Origin: Pseudomonas neustonica
GTDB lineage: Bacteria; Pseudomonadota; Gammaproteobacteria; Pseudomonadales; Pseudomonadaceae
Direction of reading: 5' to 3'
Assembly: GCF_003797945.1 (NCBI RefSeq)
Contig: NZ_RKKU01000001.1
Span: 372,001-436,000, forward strand
Length of the DNA stretch: 64,000 bases
In this document: in pieces, positions 32,922-42,319 of the stretch
Position numbering within the stretch: the stretch's first letter is position 1
Layout: each line of letters opens with the position of its first letter
The notes under the pieces: model-generated
Seen by the model: only the letters and a program-made list of their open reading frames with translations
Told to the model about the DNA's origin: nothing
Database searches by the model: none
Program-made: the position numbers and the translations under genes

Positions 32922-32995
32922 TGGAGCGGGTGAAGGGAATCGAACCCTCGTCGTAAGCTTGGGAAGCTTCTGCTCTACCATTGAGCTACACCCGC
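32922..32995 (-). tRNA. tRNA-Gly(CCC), prophage attachment gene
   Basis: The minus strand folds as a complete tRNA: acceptor GCGGGTG/CACCCGC, D-arm GCTC/GAGC, anticodon loop TTCCCAA (CCC, glycine), variable CGAC, T-arm with TTCGATT and an encoded CCA. The outer pair of the anticodon stem is a G-A mismatch. Its 3' end points towards the prophage, so the crossover site (attR side) probably lies in the 3' half, about 32922-32965. The matching copy at the prophage's other end is outside the window. Confidence 0.93.
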
Positions 32996-33069
32996 ACAGG
33001 CGCTCTTTTTACCAGAGTCGCCGACGCTGGGGAAGAGGGCGACGATATTTGTTTTCGTCGCCCTCGATT

Positions 33070-34074
33070 TTAGGCTTGGCGCTCGCGGTTGAGTTGCATC
33101 AGTAATCGGTAACTATGCTGCCTGGCTTGTTGGTCAAATATAGGGCTATTGACGATCAACTCATTGACGCCTGTGCGCTCCAAAAGCTGATCCATCTGCT
33201 CACTTGCCGCTTGCGAGTCACCGATCAGACTACCGGAAAGGGTCGACATAACCTGATGTCTTTCATGTGGCTGCCATAGGCTTTCCATATCATGCACTGG
33301 CGCAGGCATCTTGCCAGGGCGGCCGCGAATTAGATTCAGAAACGCTTGCTGGTGTGAGGTCGCCAGATAGTGAGCTTGTTCGCGGTCATCGGCCAGGTAG
33401 GCATTGATGCCCAGCATGGCGTAAGGCTCTTCCAGTTGCTCGGACGGCGTGAAGTGCTCGCGATACAGACGCAGAGCGCTAAATAGGTAGTCGGGTGAAA
33501 ACTGGCCAGCAAAGGCAAAAGGCAGGCCCAGGCGGCCAGCCAGTTGGGCGCTGAAGGTGCTGGAGCCAAGAAGCCAGATTGGTACATTGAGGCCTGAACC
33601 GGGGACCGCGCGCAAACGCTGTTCAGGTGTGGGGCTGGCAAACAGCTTGCGCAATTCTTCGAGCATTTGCGGAAAGTCTTCGCCGTCGGTGCGGCCGCGG
33701 CGCAAAGCCTGTGCTGTTGACTGGTCTGTGCCAGGTGCTCGACCAAGCCCGAGGTCGATGCGGCCTGGGTAGAGCGATTCCAGCGTGCCAAACTGCTCGG
33801 CAATCTGCAACGGCGCATGATTTGGCAGCATGATGCCGCCGGAGCCGATGCGGATTTTGTGCGTACCCGCGGCTAGGTAGCCCATCACTACTGAAGTGGC
33901 GGCGCTGGCTATCCCCGTCATGTTGTGATGTTCGGCTACCCAGAAACGATTGTAGTCCAGCTCTTCGGCAAGTTGAGCTAACGCCAAGGCATTGTGCAGT
34001 GCATCAGCTGGGGTTGCGCCTTCAGTGACTGAACATAGATCCAGTATGGATAACTTTACGGCCGGGCTAGTCAT
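33070..34074 (-). CDS. LLM-class flavin-dependent oxidoreductase, YhbW/MsnO8-like
   Basis: A 334-residue luciferase-like monooxygenase. It has the family hallmarks: an N-terminal [27 protein letters not shown] near residue 45, [18 protein letters not shown] and [14 protein letters not shown]. The length and the [11 protein letters not shown] motif place it with the E. coli YhbW group, which reduces FMN-linked substrates of unknown identity. It is the first chromosomal gene after the prophage and is divergent from the next operon. The substrate is unknown. Confidence 0.88.
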   Translation of the reverse strand: MTSPAVKLSILDLCSVTEGATPADALHNALALAQLAEELDYNRFWVAEHHNMTGIASAATSVVMGYLAAGTHKIRIGSGGIMLPNHAPLQIAEQFGTLESLYPGRIDLGLGRAPGTDQSTAQALRRGRTDGEDFPQMLEELRKLFASPTPEQRLRAVPGSGLNVPIWLLGSSTFSAQLAGRLGLPFAFAGQFSPDYLFSALRLYREHFTPSEQLEEPYAMLGINAYLADDREQAHYLATSHQQAFLNLIRGRPGKMPAPVHDMESLWQPHERHQVMSTLSGSLIGDSQAASEQMDQLLERTGVNELIVNSPIFDQQARQHSYRLLMQLNRERQA

Positions 34075-34236
34075 GGTTTCTCCTGCACATCAGTTTGCAA
34101 TCAGGCTATGCTAACGTTGAATGACCTCAGTAAACACAGCTAATCATGACTGGGCAATGAATCCCCTGAATGGTTGCTGCAAGCGTCTGAGTGTCGGAGG
34201 ATCGGATCAGTTTCAGACTGCCTGATTGAGCACCTG

Positions 34237-34926
34237 ATGAGCGAAAAGTCCATGCCGCATTTTTTCAGTCGCAGTCAAATGCAAGTTCCCCTTTTTATGG
34301 GGATGGCGTCACTTGCATCGTTGTTTTGGTCTGCATGTGGTTTTGCAGCCCAGGTGATGTTGACCGATGAGGCAGGCGAGCCTTTGGCCAATGCCGTTCT
34401 CATGGTTGACGAGGTTCCGGCACTCGCATCGCACTCTTATGTCATGGACCAAATTGATCGACAGTTTGAGCCGCACGTGCTGGTTGTGCCCAGTGGGTCA
34501 TTGGTCGACTTTCCCAATAGTGATGATGTCCGTCATCACGTCTATTCGTTCTCTTCCGCCAAACCCTTCGAATTAGGTTTGTTCAAAGGTTCTGACGCGC
34601 CGCCGGTGTCCTTTGAGCGTCCGGGGGTAGTGGTGCTCGGCTGTAATATTCACGATGCCATGGTTGGCTATATCCTGATCACCGATAGTCCGCGCTTCGC
34701 CGTGAGTGATACACAAGGCATGGTATCTCTTGCGGATTTACCTGCAGGTAAGTGGCCTGTAGCGTGGTGGCACCCCTCCTTGTTTGAGCAAGCCCCAGTT
34801 GCCTTGGGCGAACTTGATCTGAGTCAGGCCAGTCAAATCATCAGCTTACCTGTTACGCAAGCTGGTTCAGTGGTGAAGCCCGCATTGTCGCCGCTGCAAC
34901 AGCGCTTCAAGAATGCGACTCAATAG
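34237..34926 (+). CDS. Secreted cupredoxin-like protein ('methylamine utilisation' type)
   Basis: Starting at ATG 34237 or 34252, the product has a Sec signal (hydrophobic PLFMGMASLASLFWSACGFAA, cut near FAA). The mature part has a plastocyanin-like pattern with candidate copper ligands: the His pair in DVRHHVYSF and a Cys-His-Met set in GCNIHDAMVGYI. Related proteins are annotated 'methylamine utilization', but nothing here points to amine metabolism. Its stop lies inside the start of the EAL gene (14-base overlap), so it leads a four-gene operon. Likely a periplasmic copper or redox-sensing protein. Confidence 0.78.
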   Translation: MSEKSMPHFFSRSQMQVPLFMGMASLASLFWSACGFAAQVMLTDEAGEPLANAVLMVDEVPALASHSYVMDQIDRQFEPHVLVVPSGSLVDFPNSDDVRHHVYSFSSAKPFELGLFKGSDAPPVSFERPGVVVLGCNIHDAMVGYILITDSPRFAVSDTQGMVSLADLPAGKWPVAWWHPSLFEQAPVALGELDLSQASQIISLPVTQAGSVVKPALSPLQQRFKNATQ

Positions 34927-37234
34927 CTTGATGCGTATTCGCTCGCTGCGTACTCGACTTATACTGACTGCGGTTGGTTTGTTGGCGATAGTGCTGGGCC
35001 TGGTTTTTCTGGCGGTGTATGCGAGTACCAACTTCTCAGCCCAGCGTCAGGCGCAGAGGCAGCTGGAGATCGGTAGCAATGTTTTCAGTAACCTGCTGGA
35101 GGCGCGTGCCCGTGAACTAACCAATGCCACACAGATTCTGGTAGCTGATTTCGGCTTTCGCCAAGCGGTGGCGACCGGTGATCTTGCGACTATACGCTCA
35201 GCGTTGCTTAATCAGGTCGGTCGAATAGGCGCAGACCAAGCCCTTTTCTTCGATGCCAAAGGTGTTTTGCGCATTTCTACTGCCACGGTTGCGGGGGCTG
35301 ATAAGGTCGAGGTGCAAGCGCTGCAGTCTTTGTCTGATCAGGCGATGATCACAGTTATAGATAATCGGCCCTACCTATTGGTGGAGGCGGTTGTGCGTGC
35401 TCCAGTGCCGGTCGGTCAGGTAGCGATGGCGTTCGCGCTGGACACTGCGCTGGCCAACGAACTACAGAAAATTACGGGGCTTGAGATTCGTTTTGTCAGT
35501 CGTCGTGACCAAGAGGTTATGAGTGCTTTCTCTACCATGCCGTTCGCGCAGCAGAATATGAGCATGCAGGAAGGGACTCAGCAATTTGCGGATGAGATTT
35601 ACCTGACTATCCCTATCACCCTGCTGGATCAGGCACCTTATAGCGTGGTTGCTCAGCTAGCCAGCCCCTTGAACGAAGCCTTGGCCAGTTTTGATTACCT
35701 CAAGCGTGAGCTGATGATCATCACGCTGATCGCTTTGTTGGTCTCGTCATTGTTGGCAGTGCGTCTGTCTGGCAGTTTGGCGCGACCTGTTACCTTACTG
35801 GCATTGGCTGCCGGGCGCATTGGTCGCGGCGACTATAGTGGCAAGGTGGCGTTGCCGCGCACAGATGAACTGGGGATGCTGGCCACAAGCATTGACGAGA
35901 TGCGGGTGGGTATCGCAGAACGTGAAAAATTGATTTCGTATAACGCACTACATGATCCGCTTACCGGCTTGCCTAACGTTAGCGTGATACGTGAGCGGCT
36001 CAGGAGTGCAATCGCGAATGCGCAAGCAGGTGTGCTTGCGCAATGTGACCTGGTGTCTGCCGAGTTGCTGATAAACGCCCGCGGGCAGGATTTTATGGAT
36101 GCATTTATTCGCCAGTCAGTGACGCGTCTGGTTGATCACCTGCCAGCGCATGCGTTGTTGGCCTGGCAGCCCGGTGTTGGATTTCTGCTGCTGTTGGAGC
36201 GGGGTAATCTGGATCAGGCTGTTGTCGATATTGATGCCCTGCTGGCAAGGCTAAGCGAAAAGATGCAGGTCGATGATATAAAGCTCAGTTCGCAATGGGT
36301 GGCAGGTGTGGTTGAGTGGCCGCTTAACGGGAGTGATCCACATGAGCTGCTGCGTCAGGCCAGTATCGCACTCGCTGATGCCTCTCCCGGTGCTGATCGT
36401 GTTGCCGTCTATCAAGCCCAGCGTGATCGAGCCTTCCAGCGTCGTATTCAGCTGGCGCGGGATATCCGCTATGCGCCGGAGTACAAGGAGCTGTCAGTCG
36501 TCTTTCAGCCCAAGCTCGATCTGGCCTCAGGTGAGGTGCGGCAAGTTGAGGCATTGATGCGCTGGACTCATAGTGAGTTAGGGCCAATAGGTCCGGATGA
36601 GTTCATTGTGTTAGCGGAGCAGACCGGCAGCATTGGGATGCTGACGCAGTGGATGATGGATGCAGTTGTTTCGCAACTACGCGACTGGATAGATCGCGGC
36701 ATCGGTTTGCAAGTGGCAATGAATATCTCCGCCCGGGATCTGGATGACCCACTTTTTCCGCAGCGCATCGAGGGTTTGTTGCTGGCTCAACAAATTAGCC
36801 CGGCGTATCTGTCGATGGAAGTGACTGAAAGCGCGTTGATGACAGACCCGGAGCGCAGCATTGTTAGTCTGCGTGTGCTGCGGGAGCTGGGTATCGCCCT
36901 GGCAGTTGATGATTACGGGACGGGTTACTCCTCACTGGCGATGCTAAAGAGTTTGCCGGTGCAGGATCTTAAGATAGACAAGTCTTTTGTATTGCAGCTG
37001 GCTGAAGGCAGCGAGGATGCAGTGATCGTCAAATCAACTATCGAGCTTGCCCACAATATGGGACTCAAAGTTGTCGCAGAAGGGGTAGAGAACCTTTATA
37101 GCCTTAACTGGCTGAAGGAGCGGCATTGTGATGTGGCGCAGGGGTATTTTATTAGTCGACCGCTCGCAGCAATTGATTTGGAGAAGTGGCTGGACGATAC
37201 CCGTGGCACCTTTGGCGGTAGTGAGGGCGCATGA
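34913..37234 (+). CDS. Membrane EAL c-di-GMP phosphodiesterase with degenerate GGDEF
   Basis: A 773-residue sensor. Residues about 12-35 are a membrane segment, about 40-255 a periplasmic CACHE-like sensor domain, about 265-285 a second membrane segment, about 285-335 a HAMP domain, then a GGDEF-like region and an EAL domain (about 510-760). The GGDEF motif is lost (PGVGF in its place), so it should not make c-di-GMP. EAL catalytic motifs are kept: EALMRW near residue 545, DDYGTGYSS near 665 and VVAEGVE. It therefore should break down c-di-GMP in response to a periplasmic signal, possibly through the cupredoxin-like partner. Confidence 0.9.
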   Translation: MRLNSLMRIRSLRTRLILTAVGLLAIVLGLVFLAVYASTNFSAQRQAQRQLEIGSNVFSNLLEARARELTNATQILVADFGFRQAVATGDLATIRSALLNQVGRIGADQALFFDAKGVLRISTATVAGADKVEVQALQSLSDQAMITVIDNRPYLLVEAVVRAPVPVGQVAMAFALDTALANELQKITGLEIRFVSRRDQEVMSAFSTMPFAQQNMSMQEGTQQFADEIYLTIPITLLDQAPYSVVAQLASPLNEALASFDYLKRELMIITLIALLVSSLLAVRLSGSLARPVTLLALAAGRIGRGDYSGKVALPRTDELGMLATSIDEMRVGIAEREKLISYNALHDPLTGLPNVSVIRERLRSAIANAQAGVLAQCDLVSAELLINARGQDFMDAFIRQSVTRLVDHLPAHALLAWQPGVGFLLLLERGNLDQAVVDIDALLARLSEKMQVDDIKLSSQWVAGVVEWPLNGSDPHELLRQASIALADASPGADRVAVYQAQRDRAFQRRIQLARDIRYAPEYKELSVVFQPKLDLASGEVRQVEALMRWTHSELGPIGPDEFIVLAEQTGSIGMLTQWMMDAVVSQLRDWIDRGIGLQVAMNISARDLDDPLFPQRIEGLLLAQQISPAYLSMEVTESALMTDPERSIVSLRVLRELGIALAVDDYGTGYSSLAMLKSLPVQDLKIDKSFVLQLAEGSEDAVIVKSTIELAHNMGLKVVAEGVENLYSLNWLKERHCDVAQGYFISRPLAAIDLEKWLDDTRGTFGGSEGA

Positions 37235-38088
37235 GAAAAACTGTTTTGGTCCTGGTGCTATCGTCTTTTACCTGCATTGCTCACGCTCAGCCAGGGGGGC
37301 GGTTGCTGGCTACCGGTGGCGCCACCAGTATTGAGGGCTCGGCCGGTGGCGGAATAGTGCCATGGGCGGTGTTATCCGGTTACGGTACACGCGATGAGTG
37401 GGGCGGCGATGTATTTGCTACTCGGGTTGAGACCGGAGACTATCGCCTCGACAGCTATGGCGCCGCGCTCAGCTTGGGTAATCGTTTAGAGTTATCCCTC
37501 GCGCGCCAACGTCTGGATATTGACGCGCTTGCAAAAGCCGCTGGGCTGCCGGAAAGAACCCTGAATCAGGATGTTTTCGGACTCAAGGTGAGGCTGTTTG
37601 GTGACCTCGTTTACGATTCGCTGCCGCAGGTTTCCTTTGGCGCGCAGTACAAGCGCCAAAACAATTTTCAGATCCCCTCGCTGGTGGGCGCGCGACGCGA
37701 CGCTGACACCGACTACTACATGGCAGCATCGCGTTTATTTGTCGGTGCTGCAGGCGGGTATAACTTGTTGCTGAATGGCACGCTGCGTTACTCGCGGGCA
37801 AACGAGACTGGGTTGCTGGGCTTTGGCGGTGATCGTCGAGACAGTCGCAGTCTGTTGAAGGAAGGTAGTGCAGCGCTTTTACTGAGTCCGCAATGGGTAG
37901 TGGGTATCGAGTATCGTGAAAAGCCTGACAACCTGTCGTTCGCCGGTGAAAGTGACTGGCAGGATCTATTTGTTGGCTACTTCCCCAGCAAACGCCTTGG
38001 GTTGGTCGCGGGTTGGGCCGACCTGGGTGAAATCGCTACGCTTGAGGATCAGCAGGGGCTATATCTTTCATTGCAACTAAGCTATTGA
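37231..38088 (+). CDS. DUF3034 outer-membrane beta-barrel protein
   Basis: A 285-residue protein with a Sec signal (VLVLVLSSFTCIAHA, cut before QPGG). It starts with the DUF3034-type GGRLLATGGATSIEGSAGGG and is followed by repeated amphipathic strands typical of an outer-membrane barrel, ending in a C-terminal aromatic residue (LYLSLQLSY). The start overlaps the EAL gene by 4 bases and the stop is followed at once by the haemoglobin lipoprotein gene, so the genes are coupled. Function unknown. Confidence 0.82.
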   Translation: MRKTVLVLVLSSFTCIAHAQPGGRLLATGGATSIEGSAGGGIVPWAVLSGYGTRDEWGGDVFATRVETGDYRLDSYGAALSLGNRLELSLARQRLDIDALAKAAGLPERTLNQDVFGLKVRLFGDLVYDSLPQVSFGAQYKRQNNFQIPSLVGARRDADTDYYMAASRLFVGAAGGYNLLLNGTLRYSRANETGLLGFGGDRRDSRSLLKEGSAALLLSPQWVVGIEYREKPDNLSFAGESDWQDLFVGYFPSKRLGLVAGWADLGEIATLEDQQGLYLSLQLSY

Positions 38089-38096
38089 GGCAGTGT

Positions 38097-38537
38097 ATGC
38101 GCCGGTTTACCTTCAAAGATCTCAGTCTGAGCCTGCTTTTCTTGGGGCTGGCTGGGTGTATGACTAGTGCGCCACCTGCAAACGATAGCCTTTATCAGGA
38201 TCTGGGGTCGCAGGCGGGAATCAATCGGGTGGTGGAAGGGCTGTTGTATCGCATTGCGGATGATCCGCGCATCGTGCACCACTTCGCCGATACCGATATT
38301 GCAAGGCTGCAGGAGAAGCTGCAGGAACAAATTTGTGTCGAGGCTGGTGGACCTTGTGAATACACAGGCGACAGTATGGAGCAGGTGCATGCCGGTTTTG
38401 TTATCAACGAGACTGATTTTAACGCGCTGGTAGAAGACCTCATCGCCGCAATGGACGAAGAGGGGATCCCCGTGCGGGTGCAAAATCGACTATTGCAACG
38501 TTTGGTACCCATGCGAGACGACATCATATACCGCTAG
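38097..38537 (+). CDS. Truncated haemoglobin lipoprotein (group 1)
   Basis: Start ATG 38097 follows GAGG by 6 bases. The signal ends in a lipobox LAGC (Cys21), so the protein is lipid-anchored. The rest is a group 1 truncated globin: YQDLGSQAGINRVV, DDPRIVHHF, GGPCEYTG and the proximal-His motif MEQVHAGFVIN. An exported truncated globin is unusual. It probably binds O2 or NO in the periplasm. It ends in a CTAG shared with the convergent EAL gene's stop. Confidence 0.87.
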   Translation: MRRFTFKDLSLSLLFLGLAGCMTSAPPANDSLYQDLGSQAGINRVVEGLLYRIADDPRIVHHFADTDIARLQEKLQEQICVEAGGPCEYTGDSMEQVHAGFVINETDFNALVEDLIAAMDEEGIPVRVQNRLLQRLVPMRDDIIYR

Positions 38538-40900
38538 GGGTTTGGCGAATCGCTGCCTGGTGATACCTCTGTGCCAGTCATGGTGACCTTGGTGATAAGG
38601 CTGGCCGATGGCATGCCAATAGCTGCACCTTGGGCGAAATTAATGCCCAGCTCTTTCACCTTGGCAAGAATAGCGGGGCTATGCACAAATTCGGCGACCG
38701 TCTGCATGCCGAGCTCTTCGGCGAAGTGGACGATGCCATTACAAATGGTCATGGCTGTCGGGTTGGTATCGAGTTGCTTGATCAGGCTGCCATCAATTTT
38801 GATCAGGTCGACATCCAGGCGCAGCAGGTGCTCGAAGTTGGAGTAACCGGTCCCGAAGTCGTCAATCGCGATCCGGCAGCCTAAGGTTTTGGCGCGATCG
38901 ATGAACTGACGGACTTCCGCGTAATTCTCGATACCCTCGGATTCCAGGATTTCAAAAATGACACGCGACCCAATTTGATACTCTTCGACCATGGCAATGA
39001 TATGGTCCGATAGCGCCTGATCCAGCAGGTCTTCACAGGACAGGTTCAGCGAGAAGGTGTAGGGCAGGTCAGCAAATTGACGCATGCTGCTCTCGACCAT
39101 ACAGCGTGTAATCGATCGGTACAGGCGTACCTTTTTTGCCAGGTCCAGGAAGTGAATAGGTCCGATTGGCTCTCCTTGCTCATCCAGTAGCCGCACCAGG
39201 CACTCGAACTTGTCTATTCGGTTGGTCTTGAGGTCCATGATGGGCTGAAAGAAAGGAACTATGCGGCCGCTTCCGAGCGCACCTTTTAGTCGATTGGCCC
39301 AGATCAGATTTTGCTCGTAACTCTCGCGAATCTTGTGCCGCTCATCGTAAATGACGTAGTTGTCCTTATTCAGGCGGGCCAGCTCCAGCGCGATATTTGC
39401 ACCTGGCAGCAATGACTCTCCATTGATCTCATCGCTACCACGCTGTGCGCTGCTCGCGGCGCCAAGACTCGCGTTGACGGGAATGTCCTGGTTTTGCCAG
39501 CTGATTTTGAGTGCGCTGATAAATTCCAGCAGGTTATTCAGCTGAGGGCGCAGCGAATCCTCACTTTGTTGTCCGGGCAGCCAAATCGCCAGCTCGTCGG
39601 CGGGCATGCGGTACAGTCGACTTTGCTGCCAATCGGGTTCGTCCGCCAGATAATGATCCAGAGAGTGGGCCAACTCGGCAATCACATGGTCGCCGCATTC
39701 ATGGCCATAGACGTCGTTAATCTCTTTGAATGAATCAAGGTTGAGCAGGATCAGTGAGGCGGTGCGGCGTTTTTTCAAATCGACGATGAGGCGCTCACGA
39801 TTGGGTAAATCGGTGAGGCTGTCGGTATAGAGGTTATGCAGCTGGCGCAGGATGCCAGCCACAAGATATAGAATCAGCGCTGAGATGATGAGCAAAATCA
39901 GCGCGGTAAGGCTGACAATCTTGAAGTTGCTCTTGCGCATAGGTTCCAGCACCGCATCGATTTCGGCCTGCGGTACGCCAATCCCAAACATCATGCCGGC
40001 TTGCGTGCGTGAAAAGAACAGCGCGAACTCTCGCTGATCCAGGTTAATCCGCAATTGCTGCAGTGGTGAGGCCAACTGGCGTGTGCTGACGATTTGCGCT
40101 GACGTTTGCGGTGTTACTTGCTCATACAGATTCAAATCAATGATAGCGTTGATCAGCTCTTGCGCCTTGGCCACGTTGTCGGCTTCGGCGAGACTGGAAA
40201 GGTTGCGGTTCTCGGTATCGAGTAGAAACGAAAAAGTGCCGGGTGTGACTTCTACACGACTTACAGTGCGGACGATATCTTCTGCCCGCCAATCGGTGAT
40301 GGCCAAGCCGATTGGCTGTTGTTGACTATTGGTAATCAGGGCCGCGTGGCTGATAACGGCGCTCTCGATACTGGCTTTGTAGTAAGCGGGCATCCAGCTA
40401 TCTGCGGGGTCTGGTAGGTCGCCTGATTGATATTGGTTTGCAAGCCGCGCAAACCACTGCGCAATCATCTCACGCTCGCCCGCCGGGATACTCTCAACCT
40501 GTATGTTGTTTTCCTGGCGATAGGCGTAGAGCGCTCTGTCTGCTCGATCGTTGGCAAACCAGACACTGCCCCCGTAACTATCGGGAAAGTCTGTTAATGT
40601 TTGCTGCAGGCTTTGACGCAAGCGTTGCGTGGTTAGGCTGGGGCTACTCTGCAAACTATCGAGTAAACTACCCATGCGCGCCAGGCCTTGGGTGTTGTGC
40701 TCCATCTGTCGATGGTGTGCATTGATTCGGTCCAGGTTGGCGTAGAACGTGTCGGTTATCTGCCGCTGGCGTAATTCCGCCATCGCGCTCTGCGAGTAGT
40801 TCAAGTTCAAGCTGGACATTAGCCAAGTGCCAAACATGAAGATCCCAACCAGCAGGCTGAGTAGGAGCATGATGGCTGGCTTGACCGGGAGCATGGGCAT
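38534..40900 (-). CDS. Membrane GGDEF/EAL protein, probable c-di-GMP phosphodiesterase
   Basis: A 788-residue protein with a membrane segment (about 8-30), a periplasmic sensor domain (about 35-325), a second segment (about 330-355), a GGDEF-like domain (about 370-520) and EAL (about 535-780). The GGDEF motif is replaced by PADEL, so cyclase activity is unlikely. The EAL motif is ECLVRL near residue 565 and DDFGTGYSN near 681, both compatible with activity. It runs opposite to the other EAL gene and its stop codon is the complement of the haemoglobin stop. It starts 8 bases after the Sel1 lipoprotein gene, so the two form one operon. Confidence 0.88.
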   Translation of the reverse strand: MPMLPVKPAIMLLLSLLVGIFMFGTWLMSSLNLNYSQSAMAELRQRQITDTFYANLDRINAHHRQMEHNTQGLARMGSLLDSLQSSPSLTTQRLRQSLQQTLTDFPDSYGGSVWFANDRADRALYAYRQENNIQVESIPAGEREMIAQWFARLANQYQSGDLPDPADSWMPAYYKASIESAVISHAALITNSQQQPIGLAITDWRAEDIVRTVSRVEVTPGTFSFLLDTENRNLSSLAEADNVAKAQELINAIIDLNLYEQVTPQTSAQIVSTRQLASPLQQLRINLDQREFALFFSRTQAGMMFGIGVPQAEIDAVLEPMRKSNFKIVSLTALILLIISALILYLVAGILRQLHNLYTDSLTDLPNRERLIVDLKKRRTASLILLNLDSFKEINDVYGHECGDHVIAELAHSLDHYLADEPDWQQSRLYRMPADELAIWLPGQQSEDSLRPQLNNLLEFISALKISWQNQDIPVNASLGAASSAQRGSDEINGESLLPGANIALELARLNKDNYVIYDERHKIRESYEQNLIWANRLKGALGSGRIVPFFQPIMDLKTNRIDKFECLVRLLDEQGEPIGPIHFLDLAKKVRLYRSITRCMVESSMRQFADLPYTFSLNLSCEDLLDQALSDHIIAMVEEYQIGSRVIFEILESEGIENYAEVRQFIDRAKTLGCRIAIDDFGTGYSNFEHLLRLDVDLIKIDGSLIKQLDTNPTAMTICNGIVHFAEELGMQTVAEFVHSPAILAKVKELGINFAQGAAIGMPSASLITKVTMTGTEVSPGSDSPNP

Positions 40901-40907
40901 TCCTAGG

Positions 40908-42107
40908 CTAAAATCCGTTGAGGCCAGAATGGATGCGATTCTGGGCCTGCGTCAACTCTTCCGCGCTCAACTGGCTGGAGAGCTGCTCAAGCTTACGCCT
41001 GCCGCGGGTATCACCATTGACCAGTGCGAGGCTGAGCCAGACGTAGGCTTCCTGCAAATCAATGTCGCCGCTGCTGCCCTCAAGATAATCCAAGCCTAGC
41101 TGGTATTGCGCTTCGGAAGTGTTTTTGTTGGCCGCTTGCTTCAGCCATTGGCGCGCGCTGGGAGATCCTTTGTTCTGGCTGGCCAGCTGCAGCATAGCCT
41201 GTACGTCGCCGGCATTTGCTGCGCGCTCCAAGTACACCTGCGCCTGTGAAAGGTTGGTAGCTGTGCCGGTGCCCTCACGGTATGCCTGTGCCAACAGGTA
41301 AGTAGCTTCACGTTGACCCTGATCTGCTGAAGCTTGCAGCCAGCGAAAGGCTTGTTCGTCATCACCCTTGCGACTGAGCAGGTTGGCGAGCATCAGCTGT
41401 CCATTAGGGTCTCCCAGTTCTGCCGACCTGGTTGCCCACTGCAAGACCTGCGGTTGATCATTATTGGCCTGTGCGATCACTGCAAGATGATGCTGAGCCT
41501 TGGCATCATCATTGGCCGCTGCGGCGCTGCAAGGCGCTGCAGCCTGTTGGAAATTCTTGATGCTGAATAGTAAGTAGCAATCTTTGCTTTCGCCGCTGAG
41601 TGAGGTGCTTTCAGCTCTCGTGGGCTGGTTGCTGTTGGACTGCGCCGCGGTAGGCAGTTTGCTGGTTGGTGGTTGCTGGCTGGCGACGCGCTGAGCAAAG
41701 GCGTCTACCACGGCAGGGCAGGACAGGTTGTAGCCGCGTTTCAAGCGCTGCAGGCTGGCGGGAGAGGCTGTCTGGCCAGCGTAACGGTTAGCCACAGCAC
41801 TGCAGCGCTCGTTACGTTCGGCGCGAACAAGATCCAGGTAAGGGGCATAGTCGATGTCTTCGCTATGCAGCCGCAGATACTCGGTCAAGGGGTCGATGTA
41901 TTGCTGGTCGAATAGCGCTTGAACTTCGGTGTGGCGTGCCTGCTCTTGCGGGTCACTCCTTAAGCTGGATGCCAGTTCAGCCAAGCGCTGGCGCTGGTTT
42001 TGCAGTACTTCGCTTGAGCGCGCTAACAGTCCGTCGGGTTTAGACAAGCTTTCGCAGCCAGTCAACGCTGCCGTGAGGCCGAGCAGCAAAACCAAAAGTG
42101 CGCGCAT
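40908..42107 (-). CDS. Sel1-repeat lipoprotein
   Basis: A 399-residue protein with a lipobox (AALTGC, Cys18) after a short signal. The N-terminal half is helical and Gln-rich. The C-terminal half (about 195-365) has Sel1/TPR-like repeats (ALGDPNGQLMLANLL-type and AANAGDVQAMLQLA). Sel1 repeats mediate protein contacts. It is likely periplasmic and, from the operon, a partner of the downstream EAL sensor. The call is firm for lipoprotein and repeats; the partnership is an inference. Confidence 0.82.
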   Translation of the reverse strand: MRALLVLLLGLTAALTGCESLSKPDGLLARSSEVLQNQRQRLAELASSLRSDPQEQARHTEVQALFDQQYIDPLTEYLRLHSEDIDYAPYLDLVRAERNERCSAVANRYAGQTASPASLQRLKRGYNLSCPAVVDAFAQRVASQQPPTSKLPTAAQSNSNQPTRAESTSLSGESKDCYLLFSIKNFQQAAAPCSAAAANDDAKAQHHLAVIAQANNDQPQVLQWATRSAELGDPNGQLMLANLLSRKGDDEQAFRWLQASADQGQREATYLLAQAYREGTGTATNLSQAQVYLERAANAGDVQAMLQLASQNKGSPSARQWLKQAANKNTSEAQYQLGLDYLEGSSGDIDLQEAYVWLSLALVNGDTRGRRKLEQLSSQLSAEELTQAQNRIHSGLNGF

Positions 42108-42319
42108 GAAATCTCTCTATGATGGTCGGTAACGCTGGGTGGAACATCTTTACAGGCTACTCAGATGATCCGGTATGGCGGTATTACTAAACCTGGCCAT
42201 CCCTTGCCGTTATCGAGCCGCGATTGTAACAGAGTGGTGCCGTGAGCAAAGCATAGCACTGGTCTTTGAGTTTAATGAGTGGCCTTTTGATGTCATCTGT
42301 CTGATATTTTTTGGCAAGC

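Larger units (their letters stand above)
1..32924. mobile_element. Lambda-like prophage, right-hand part (left end outside window)
   Basis: The segment has the standard lambdoid order: repressor and Cro, replication genes, holin, cos, small and large terminase, gpW, portal, capsid, tail tube, G/GT chaperones, tape measure, hub, fibre, endolysin with Rz/Rz1, and integrase. Beyond the integrase there is a tRNA-Gly whose 3' end faces the prophage, the usual arrangement for tRNA-targeting integrases. Gene content then switches to chromosomal housekeeping genes. The structural genes are all long and open, with no frameshift or stop seen, so the element may be functional. The left attachment site is not visible; the first gene is cut by the window start. 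Confidence 0.95.

Noticed and set aside
34237-34926. A methylamine utilisation pathway
   Set aside because: No methylamine dehydrogenase or maturation genes are nearby; the name comes only from related protein annotations.
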